The notes beneath the pieces were generated by a model. The model saw only the letters and a list, made by a program, of their open reading frames with translations. It did not search any database and had not been told where the DNA came from. This document shows, piece after piece, positions 1-5,068 of a stretch of 7,303 nucleotides of DNA. Both the position numbers and the translations under genes were made by a program. Source of the stretch: Candidatus Culexmicrobium profundum (GTDB taxonomy: Archaea; Thermoproteota; Methanomethylicia; Culexarchaeales; Culexmicrobiaceae); the NCBI GenBank assembly GCA_025061245.1, contig JANZKD010000082.1:1-7303 (forward strand), read 5' to 3'. Each line of letters begins with the position of its first letter. Positions within the stretch are counted from its first letter, which is position 1.

Positions 1-14
1 GTTGCTAAGAGTAT

Positions 15-179
15 CTATGACGCTCCTATTATTATTGGTATTATTCTTATTGGTCCTGTTAGTATTAGGCTTATTAGTATGATTAGGATTCCAAGTATTA
101 TTCTTACTGCTGCGCGTAGGTATAGGCTTTTTATTCTTGTTTCTATTATTTTTCTTCTTTTTGTATAGTGGTGTAGCAT
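15..179 (-). CDS. Small hydrophobic protein, 54 aa, probable membrane peptide
   Basis: This short frame is read on the minus strand from an ATG at 179 to a TAG at 15-17. It begins only 4 nt after the stop codon of the TOPRIM-like gene, which fits a translationally coupled last gene of the operon. The product has a strongly basic N-terminus (residues 1-26 carry KRRK and several further Arg/Lys) and then a hydrophobic stretch of about 25 residues (IILGILIILISLIL, a TGP turn, then IIPIII). It looks like one transmembrane helix or a short hairpin with the N-terminus in the cytoplasm. Codons are A-ending (ATA, CTA, ACA, CCA, GGA), as in the genes upstream. I recognise no family. The main doubt is that the plus strand is also open here in a hydrophobic frame (1-168), and low-complexity T/A-rich DNA readily encodes hydrophobic peptides. 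If real, a membrane effector or anchor for the neighbouring system is possible but unproven. Confidence 0.45.
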   Translation of the reverse strand: MLHHYTKRRKIIETRIKSLYLRAAVRIILGILIILISLILTGPIRIIPIIIGAS

Positions 180-183
180 TTGG

Positions 184-828
184 TTATTTTGATATCTGGT
201 TTAGTAGGCAGTATATGTGGTTGAAGGCTTGTTTTACTTGTTCTGGTTTTGATTTTTCTATAAGGGGTACTAGTTCTTCTTTGTGGATTATTTCTTGGGC
301 GTCTTTGGCTGTTTTTATTTTTTCTTTTATGTTCGGGTTTAGTTTTGATAGTAGTATTGCTCCGTGGTCTTCTATTGTGTGTTTTTGGAAGTGGTTTAGG
401 CTGTGTATTCCGTTTATGGATACATATATTGGTGGTTTTATTCCGTTAATCTTGTAGGTTTGGTGGCATGTTTTTTCGATGTTGTTTATGTTGTAACCTT
501 TAGCTTTTAGGCTGTCTACTAGGCTTTTTACTCTTTCTTCTATAGCCATTTGCTCTGAATCTAATAGTATGGCTAGTTTTCTCACTTTTTTGAAGGTCTT
601 TGAAATGAGGAGAGTAAGTATATATGTTAAATTGTATAGTTGGTTTATCCCTTCAGAATCTGTAACTCCTACGTTTCCATGCAATTGTATTCCTAGTTTT
701 TTGATTATGGCTTTGATTACTTTGGTTTCGGTTTTTCCTTCACATAGGAGTAGGGTGTCTAGTTTTCGTAGTCTTTGGAAGAGTATGGTTGTGAAGCTTT
801 CTTCACGTGGTTTGAGTTGTATTAGCAT
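184..828 (-). CDS. TOPRIM-fold protein, DUF3226-like, nuclease partner of the ATPase (module 1)
   Basis: The 214-aa protein shows a TOPRIM pattern: strand 1 ends in LLLCEGKTE with the conserved Glu at residue 30, and a later strand LAILLD carries Asp90 followed by Glu92 (D-S-E in place of the usual D-x-D). The spacing, the KVRKLAILLDSE region and the later TIEDHGAILL segment (about 151-160) resemble DUF3226 proteins. In OLD-type systems the TOPRIM domain binds Mg2+ and cuts nucleic acid under control of an ABC ATPase; that is family knowledge, not shown here. The ATG at 828 lies 8 nt after the stop of the ATPase gene, so the two are very probably co-transcribed. This is a split counterpart of the ATPase-TOPRIM fusion in classical OLD proteins. 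The acidic triad is complete in a conservative form, so activity is plausible. Fold confidence is good; substrate is unknown. Confidence 0.75.
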   Translation of the reverse strand: MLIQLKPREESFTTILFQRLRKLDTLLLCEGKTETKVIKAIIKKLGIQLHGNVGVTDSEGINQLYNLTYILTLLISKTFKKVRKLAILLDSEQMAIEERVKSLVDSLKAKGYNINNIEKTCHQTYKINGIKPPIYVSINGIHSLNHFQKHTIEDHGAILLSKLNPNIKEKIKTAKDAQEIIHKEELVPLIEKSKPEQVKQAFNHIYCLLNQISK

Positions 829-836
829 GGCTAATT

Positions 837-1895
837 CTAGTAGATGTATAGGAAGCGTGGATCTATGCCTAGTTTGCTGAGTATTTCAGTGTCTTTTAGG
901 TTGAAGTTTCTTGTTTCCACCATGCCTTCTGGGCTGCGCTCTATAAATATGGTTGAAAGCTTTAAGCCTAGTTGCTTGGCTATTTCTTTTGCGATTATTA
1001 TGAATTCAAGACTGTGGGTAGAGGCTATTATTTGGAAGTTTTTCTCCTTAGCCAATTTGAACATAAATTTCACATAGCTTTTTAATCCTGCTGGATGCAT
1101 GTGATTTTCAGGTTCCTCTATGAGTAGGAGACTTGGATTAGTTGCTAAAAGCAGTAAAGATGCTAGAATTGCTATTCTAACTCCATCGCCGAGATCATCA
1201 ATCCTAACAGTTGTTCTGGAAGTTTGTAGAGATAGGACATATTCATCATTCATTGGTATATAAGTTAAACCTTCAGCTTCAGGTTCAAACTCCTCCCTAA
1301 TTGTTGAGATAATTAGTTTGTCAAGTCTCTTGGCAGCAACCCTTGCCCAAGCATACTTCTCAATCTCTTTAGGTTCAGACAGTAATGTATGATCAATAAA
1401 GACAATATTCTTAAGGAGCTTCTTTAAGTCTGCCAGCTCACTTAACAGTTCATTAGGAGCTTTTATTGAAAGCACTGTATCGGGAGATTTTAGATATTCT
1501 CCTTTCTCTAAATCCAATAAACCGTCATTAATCAAAAGCCATGTGGGTGGTAGTTTATCATGAAGTACGAGAAAACGGTTAACTTTATCCTTTAGATGTA
1601 ATTTTATAAGTAGGACTTTTGAGGTATCCATTAAATACCATAAAACTTGATGGGAAGAAGCCCAGGTCCCTCTTCCACCTCTTCGTGAAACAACATAATT
1701 TATTTTGTAGACTCCTCGAACATTATCAACTTTGGATGCACATGAAGAAACTAAGTATAGTGCTTCTAGTATGCTTGATTTTCCTGATCCGTTTTTGCCT
1801 ATTAGTATGGTTATTTGTTTTAGGTTGTCTATTTTGGCTTTTTTAATTCCTCTGAAGTTTTCTATTTCAATTGCTTTTAGCAAGCTTATCTCCAT
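837..1895 (-). CDS. OLD/RecF-like ABC ATPase (AAA_15/AAA_21 type), module 1
   Basis: The 352-aa ATPase opens with the typical IENFRGIKKA strand-turn of RecF/SMC/OLD-like ATPases. Walker A is GKNGSGKS (33-40), followed by SILEALYLVS. A degenerate ABC signature lies around LGDGVRIAILASLLL (235-249), Walker B with catalytic Glu is LLLIEEPENHMHP (256-268), and the switch His is in ASTHS (His294). All elements needed to bind and hydrolyse ATP are visible, in the usual order. There is no long coiled-coil arm and no fused TOPRIM; the nuclease-like function appears to sit in the next gene, 8 nt downstream. The start is ATG at 1895, preceded by a TATA-like TTTAAAAG at -20 to -27, which suggests a leaderless transcript. 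Base composition changes inside the gene: both ends are G+T rich on the plus strand, and the middle (roughly 1050-1745) is not. It is only distantly similar to the ATPase of the neighbouring module. Confidence 0.88.
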   Translation of the reverse strand: MEISLLKAIEIENFRGIKKAKIDNLKQITILIGKNGSGKSSILEALYLVSSCASKVDNVRGVYKINYVVSRRGGRGTWASSHQVLWYLMDTSKVLLIKLHLKDKVNRFLVLHDKLPPTWLLINDGLLDLEKGEYLKSPDTVLSIKAPNELLSELADLKKLLKNIVFIDHTLLSEPKEIEKYAWARVAAKRLDKLIISTIREEFEPEAEGLTYIPMNDEYVLSLQTSRTTVRIDDLGDGVRIAILASLLLLATNPSLLLIEEPENHMHPAGLKSYVKFMFKLAKEKNFQIIASTHSLEFIIIAKEIAKQLGLKLSTIFIERSPEGMVETRNFNLKDTEILSKLGIDPRFLYIY

Positions 1896-1914
1896 ATTAA
1901 GCTAATTTTTCCGT

Positions 1915-1922
1915 CTTTTAAA
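1915..1922 (-). promoter_or_regulatory. Candidate TATA box for the module 1 ATPase
   Basis: On the minus strand TTTAAAAG occupies -27 to -20 relative to the ATG at 1895, in a 78-base gap between the acylphosphatase stop and the ATPase start. An archaeal TATA box sits about 26 nt before the transcription start, so this would give an almost leaderless mRNA. No Shine-Dalgarno sequence is seen before the ATG, which agrees. It would allow the ATPase and TOPRIM genes to be transcribed separately from the acylphosphatase gene. Confidence 0.45.
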
Positions 1923-1972
1923 GTCACTATAATTATTGAGTTTCTTCTATATCTGGATTTATGTGTTGATGA

Positions 1973-2123
1973 TTTATTTTGATAGTTTTTCTATTGCTTC
2001 TCTTAGTAGTTTCATTGTTTGGATTAGTGTCTCTCTTGTTGTTTTTGATTCGTTTGTTAGTGTTTGTAGGATTGTTGTTAGTTTTTCTGATATTTCTCCA
2101 TATTTGTTTAGGATTGTGTTGAA
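1973..2123. repeat. Copy 1 of a 151-bp diverged direct repeat (shared coiled-coil tail)
   Basis: This block aligns without gaps to 4395-4545. It contains exact matches of 27 nt (1973-1999), 20 nt (2003-2022) and 29 nt (2095-2123). It encodes the C-terminal tail common to both acylphosphatase-coiled-coil proteins, running from the FNTILNKYG motif to the final AIEKLSK and stop. It is a large repeat within one transcription unit and a natural substrate for homologous recombination between the two modules. Confidence 0.9.
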
Positions 2124-2633
2124 GCTTTCATTTACATCGTTTTTCATTGATTGGATGCTATTTTGGACTCCTGTTATGTTTTGGTTTATGTTTTTGAGTT
2201 GTTTGTCTAGTTTTGGTAGTTCTTCTTTTAGTGTGTTGGTCATGTGTGAGAAGTGTAGTTTGCTCCATTCTAGGCTTTCTAGCATTATTGTTTCTATTGG
2301 TGTGAAGCTGTAGGGGCCGTAGTCTATTTGGAAGCCTTTATATTCTTTCCATGCTGGTTTGTAGCCTTCCATTCCTTCCCAGTAGAGTTCAATGTCTTCT
2401 ACGTTTAGGCTTAGTGGATCTTTTGGGTCTCCTTTGATTTCTATTTCTTTGAGGAAGCAGTTTATTGATTGTTTTGTTCCTTCCACAAATATTTCTACTG
2501 ATCCGTCTTTTAGGTTTCTTATTAGTCCTTTTAGTTGATTTCTTGTGGCTAGTGTTTTTACTAGTGCTCTATAGCCTACTCCTTGTACGTTTCCTTTTAC
2601 TATTATTCTTGCTTTGACTTTGTTTTTGTTCAA
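1974..2633 (-). CDS. Acylphosphatase domain fused to a C-terminal coiled coil (module 1)
   Basis: Residues 7 to about 105 form an acylphosphatase domain. GNVQGVGYR (14-22) matches the phosphate-binding motif with catalytic Arg22, and GLIRNLKDGSVEIFVEG (36-52) carries the catalytic Asn40. Acylphosphatases hydrolyse carboxyl-phosphate bonds (e.g. acetyl-phosphate, 1,3-bisphosphoglycerate) and are normally about 90-100 aa with nothing attached. This protein has 219 residues. The extra part (about 115-219) is predicted coiled coil with heptad-like hydrophobics (LKEELPKLDKQLKNIN, 135-150) and ends in a 49-residue tail (171-219) with 40 identities to the paralogue at 4396-5022. The only usable start is TTG at 2633, since an in-frame TAA lies about 27 nt upstream. 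The gene sits 55 nt after the TOPRIM-like gene of module 2 and 78 nt before its own ATPase. Role is unknown; I infer a regulatory or scaffold subunit of the ATPase complex. HypF also carries this domain, but no other HypF part is present. Confidence 0.85.
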   Translation of the reverse strand: MNKNKVKARIIVKGNVQGVGYRALVKTLATRNQLKGLIRNLKDGSVEIFVEGTKQSINCFLKEIEIKGDPKDPLSLNVEDIELYWEGMEGYKPAWKEYKGFQIDYGPYSFTPIETIMLESLEWSKLHFSHMTNTLKEELPKLDKQLKNINQNITGVQNSIQSMKNDVNESFNTILNKYGEISEKLTTILQTLTNESKTTRETLIQTMKLLREAIEKLSK

Positions 2634-2663
2634 TGCTTGGTCGGAGGTTAGTATGTTTTGTTG

Positions 2664-2671
2664 TACTTAAA
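2664..2671 (-). promoter_or_regulatory. Candidate TATA box for the module 1 acylphosphatase gene
   Basis: On the minus strand TTTAAGTA lies 31-38 nt upstream of the TTG start at 2633, in the 55-nt gap after the module 2 TOPRIM gene. The position suits a transcript with a leader of roughly 5-12 nt. The match to an archaeal TATA box is moderate and the region is AT-rich, so chance is possible. If real, each module begins with its own promoter. Confidence 0.35.
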
Positions 2672-2688
2672 TGTTTTTGTGGTTGTGG

Positions 2689-3186
2689 TTATGGGTCTTT
2701 TATTATTTCTGTGAATTGTTTTAGTGTTTTTGAGTTTTGTATTGCTTGTTGTAGGTTGATGTTGTTTGCTAATTTTTTGGTTGTTATTGGAGATTTAATG
2801 TATATTTTTCCTTTTCTTCTTAATATGTTATCAAGATGTTCTTCTGGATCTAGGATGTTTTCTGGGTTTTTTATTCCCATTCCTGCTAGGAGCCATGATT
2901 CTATTGATCTTTTAACTATGACTCCATGTATGTTTTTATGATTTATGTTTTTGATGATTTTTGATATTTTTTCCTTTATGGTTTTTTCCGTGCTTTTGTG
3001 TAGGTCTTTTAGTATTATGATTTTTGAGTATGCTTTTCTTGCTAATTCTGCTCTGATTAGCCTTATTGCCTTTTTTGGCCTATTTCCTTCCATTAGTAGG
3101 ATTTTGGCCTTTGCATTTAGTTTTTCTGTAATTTTTTGGATGGCTCCCTTATCACTTGGACCTTCTACGAGTATGAGATGTTGCAT
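2689..3186 (-). CDS. Small TOPRIM-like protein, DUF4276-like (module 2)
   Basis: The 165-aa protein starts directly with a TOPRIM first strand, HLILVEGPSD, with conserved Glu8 followed by Gly-Pro-Ser-Asp. A later strand, KIIILKDLHKS, holds Asp61 where the D-x-D motif is expected, but the second acid is replaced by His63. The segment VKRSIESWLLAG (91-102) closely resembles the IExWLLAD motif of DUF4276 proteins, a family often found next to AAA_21-type ATPases. I chose the ATG at 3186, one base after the ATPase stop codon; an in-frame GTG at 3210 would add eight residues and overlap the ATPase end by 23 nt. No Shine-Dalgarno is visible. The near-zero spacing implies translational coupling and a 1:1 complex with the ATPase. 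It is presumably the nuclease-like half of a split OLD-type pair, though the metal site looks degenerate and activity is uncertain. Confidence 0.72.
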   Translation of the reverse strand: MQHLILVEGPSDKGAIQKITEKLNAKAKILLMEGNRPKKAIRLIRAELARKAYSKIIILKDLHKSTEKTIKEKISKIIKNINHKNIHGVIVKRSIESWLLAGMGIKNPENILDPEEHLDNILRRKGKIYIKSPITTKKLANNINLQQAIQNSKTLKQFTEIIKDP

Positions 3187-3187
3187 T

Positions 3188-4336
3188 TTATTCGGTTTTT
3201 GGTGTTCCACCGATTAGTCCTGAGTACCAAGCTTCTCCTAGTGTTCCGCCTTCTTCGAGTAGCTTCTTTACAGCTTTTATTTCATCCATGCTTTCAAGCT
3301 TTTTGACTATTGTGGCTGTATCTGGTTTATCAACTATGTAGACTTCTTCAGGCTTAACATGATTTAGCAGGTATGGGGAATGGGTGGTGATTATTACTTG
3401 GCATGGTGCTTTGCGGGCTAGATCAATTAACGTTTCGAGGAGATGTGGGTGAATACAGTTTTCAGGCTCCTCAAATACAGCTAGACTTGACTGTGAGTAT
3501 AAAGCAGTTATGAAGGCAAGCATACGGAGAGTTCCATCAGAAATATTTGCAGGCCTTAAAGGTTCAGATAAACCTTTAACACGAAGCCACAACTCAACGG
3601 ATGTACCTTCAATATGAGGAATAATCTCCTCAACCTCAGGTATGAAGTTTCTAAAAACATCTTCAATAAATGAAAACACCCTCCTATTCTCAAGGTATAA
3701 GTATAGTAGTGTGCGTGCAAGATTGTCTCCATAATAGTTTAAAACTGGGATATTGCTGACATTTGAATAACCTCTTATTTTCTCAGGAGAGAAGGAATAG
3801 ACAGTTATGCTTCGCAATAAATGAGCTAACACATGTAGTTCTTTAATTGCATTTGATGGCAGAGAGGATAATAAACTCCCGTATACTCTTTTACCTCTAA
3901 GTAAAGGTACAGATTGTTGTTTTGTAGATATAGTTACCATTTCTCGCCGATTAGTAAGAATGAAGCCTACTTTATGTACTGGACGTATACTTTCATGTTC
4001 AAGAACAGTATGGTCATTGACACATGCACGTTCAGCATATCCATCAGCCGTAAAAATTAACGTATACTTAATTACTTGCCCTTCTGTTAGGACTTCAATT
4101 TCCAATTCTATCTCTGCAGTTTCATCAAATGCAAATGCGAGTTCTTTAAAGCTTTTATATCCAGATAATGTGGGAATACCGTTTTTTGCATGGTTTGCTA
4201 ATAGTTGTAGTGCGCGTGCAATGTTGCTTTTTCCGCTTGCGTTTGGTCCTACTAGTACATTTAGTTTGCCTAGTTTCATTTCCACGTTTTTAAGGCTTAG
4301 GAAGTTTTTGATGTGAATGCTAGTTATTGATGACAT
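3188..4336 (-). CDS. OLD/RecF-like ABC ATPase (AAA_21 type), module 2
   Basis: The 382-aa ATPase begins with IHIKNFLSLKNVEM, the standard RecF/OLD-like opening. Walker A is GPNASGKS (30-37), the ABC signature-like element is ANISDGTLRML (263-273), Walker B with catalytic Glu is LAVFEEPENCIHP (285-297), and the switch His is in TTHSPYLL (His319). The order and spacing are complete, so it should be an active ATPase. The ATG at 4336 is preceded by TTATATCC at -22 to -29, suggesting leaderless expression. The stop is one base from the chosen start of the TOPRIM-like gene. This ATPase differs from the module 1 ATPase: the nucleotide-binding loops and the central region are not closely alike, so the two are separate lineages of the same superfamily. 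The interior (about 3400-4190) lacks the plus-strand G+T bias seen at both ends. The target it senses is unknown; the sequence suggests no DNA-repair role in particular. Confidence 0.88.
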   Translation of the reverse strand: MSSITSIHIKNFLSLKNVEMKLGKLNVLVGPNASGKSNIARALQLLANHAKNGIPTLSGYKSFKELAFAFDETAEIELEIEVLTEGQVIKYTLIFTADGYAERACVNDHTVLEHESIRPVHKVGFILTNRREMVTISTKQQSVPLLRGKRVYGSLLSSLPSNAIKELHVLAHLLRSITVYSFSPEKIRGYSNVSNIPVLNYYGDNLARTLLYLYLENRRVFSFIEDVFRNFIPEVEEIIPHIEGTSVELWLRVKGLSEPLRPANISDGTLRMLAFITALYSQSSLAVFEEPENCIHPHLLETLIDLARKAPCQVIITTHSPYLLNHVKPEEVYIVDKPDTATIVKKLESMDEIKAVKKLLEEGGTLGEAWYSGLIGGTPKTE

Positions 4337-4357
4337 TATTTATTGATTTGATTTTTA

Positions 4358-4365
4358 GGATATAA
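4358..4365 (-). promoter_or_regulatory. Candidate TATA box for the module 2 ATPase
   Basis: On the minus strand TTATATCC lies 22-29 nt before the ATG at 4336, inside the 59-base gap after the acylphosphatase stop. The spacing matches a leaderless archaeal transcript. The ATPase of the other module has a box at almost the same distance, which supports both as functional elements. Confidence 0.42.
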
Positions 4366-4394
4366 TGTTATCCCTGTTTTCATGAAAAGATTGG

Positions 4395-4545
4395 TTTATT
4401 TTGATAGTTTTTCTATTGCTTGTTTTAGTAGTTTCATTGTTTGGTTGAGTGTTTGTCTTGTTTCTTTTGATTCTCTTACTAGTGTTTCAAGGATTACTGT
4501 TAGTTTTTCTGATATCTCTCCATATTTGTTTAGGATTGTGTTGAA
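4395..4545. repeat. Copy 2 of the 151-bp diverged direct repeat
   Basis: Gap-free partner of 1973-2123. The exact blocks are 4395-4421 (27 nt), 4425-4444 (20 nt) and 4517-4545 (29 nt). It encodes the last 49 residues and stop of the module 2 acylphosphatase-coiled-coil protein. Outside this block the two genes diverge strongly. Confidence 0.9.
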
Positions 4546-5022
4546 TTTTTCTTCTGTTCTTTTGACGAAGCTTCTGAACTCATTTCTGTAATCTCTGAAT
4601 TCTTCTCTGTAATTTTTAAATTCTTCTCTATAGTTTCGAAATTCTTTCCTGTAGTCTCTGAATTCATTCCAGTATTCTAGGAATACGGTTTGCATTGCTC
4701 CGAAGCCTTCTTGTAGTTCTTCAGCTAGTTCTCCGTAGATTATTTTGAAGGTTTTTATTTTTGGGTTTGTTTTTGCTTCTTTTATTTGTATGGTTTCTAC
4801 TTTTCCGAGTGGTGGTTTTCTTATTCTTTTTATGAATTCTTGTAGTTTTTCTTTTGGTCCTTGGATGAATATTTGGACTGATCCGTCTGGTTGGTTTTTG
4901 ATGTATCCGTTTAGGTTTAATTCTTGAGCTAAGTCTAGGATGTGCCTTCTATAGCCTACTCTTTGCACTTTTCCAGTTACTGTTATTTGGAGTGCTTGAG
5001 TCTGTGGGTTGTTTGGTTTCAT
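4396..5022 (-). CDS. Acylphosphatase domain fused to a heptad-repeat coiled coil (module 2)
   Basis: The 208-aa protein has an acylphosphatase domain at about 11-97. GKVQRVGYR (17-25) contains catalytic Arg25, and GYIKNQPDGSVQIFIQG (39-55) contains Asn43. The usual VQGVGFR motif is altered by Arg in place of the first Gly, but both catalytic residues remain. After a linker (98-119) come five consecutive seven-residue repeats of the type EFRDYRK/EFRNYRE (120-154), a charged and aromatic coiled-coil rod. The C-terminal tail (160-208) is shared with the paralogue at 1974-2633. A normal acylphosphatase would end near residue 97, so half the protein is extra. The start is ATG at 5022 with no Shine-Dalgarno. 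It is the first gene of module 2 and lies 46 nt after the unknown basic protein gene. I infer an adaptor whose tail contacts a common partner; enzymatic activity on acyl phosphates is plausible but its substrate here is unknown. Confidence 0.85.
   Translation of the reverse strand: MKPNNPQTQALQITVTGKVQRVGYRRHILDLAQELNLNGYIKNQPDGSVQIFIQGPKEKLQEFIKRIRKPPLGKVETIQIKEAKTNPKIKTFKIIYGELAEELQEGFGAMQTVFLEYWNEFRDYRKEFRNYREEFKNYREEFRDYRNEFRSFVKRTEEKFNTILNKYGEISEKLTVILETLVRESKETRQTLNQTMKLLKQAIEKLSK
4561..4665 (-). repeat. 21-bp tandem repeat encoding five heptads
   Basis: Five imperfect 21-bp units lie head to tail within the module 2 acylphosphatase-coiled-coil gene. They encode EFRDYRK, EFRNYRE, EFKNYRE, EFRDYRN and EFRSFVK. 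Glu, Phe and a Tyr/Phe at position 5 recur with a period of seven. The other paralogue has a coiled coil at the equivalent place but no such repeat, so the array probably expanded in this copy and sets the rod length. Confidence 0.85.
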
Positions 5023-5044
5023 TGCTTATTGGTATTTGGTTTCA

Positions 5045-5052
5045 GTTTAATT
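5045..5052 (-). promoter_or_regulatory. Possible TATA box before the module 2 acylphosphatase gene
   Basis: On the minus strand AATTAAAC occupies -23 to -30 relative to the ATG at 5022, in the 46-nt gap after the upstream gene. The distance is right for a leaderless transcript but the sequence is a weak match. Read-through from the strong upstream box at 5477-5484 is an alternative way to express this gene. Confidence 0.28.
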
Positions 5053-5068
5053 AGGTTTTGATAGTGGT

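Noticed and set aside
1..168. Plus-strand frame open from the window edge, hydrophobic, ending in TAG at 166-168
   Set aside because: It could be the end of a membrane protein, but Arg residues break up its hydrophobic segments and it runs antisense to a better-placed small frame that follows the TOPRIM gene by 4 nt. I kept the minus-strand reading with moderate confidence.
137..880. Long plus-strand frames opposite the DUF3226-like gene
   Set aside because: They are antisense shadows: Phe/Ser-rich translations without motifs, caused by the A/C-ending codon use of the minus-strand genes.
837..3186. Direct assignment to the Gabija or PARIS systems
   Set aside because: There is no UvrD-like helicase, no DUF4435 protein and no fused ATPase-TOPRIM. 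Only the general ATPase-plus-TOPRIM logic is shared.
3184..3210. GTG at 3210 as start of the DUF4276-like gene
   Set aside because: It would add eight polar residues before the first TOPRIM strand and overlap the ATPase. The ATG at 3186 is one base after the ATPase stop and places the strand at the N-terminus.
184..5022. Simple recent tandem duplication of the whole three-gene module
   Set aside because: Only the acylphosphatase genes, chiefly their 151-bp tails, are close. The ATPases differ in Walker A and core, and the TOPRIM proteins belong to different families.
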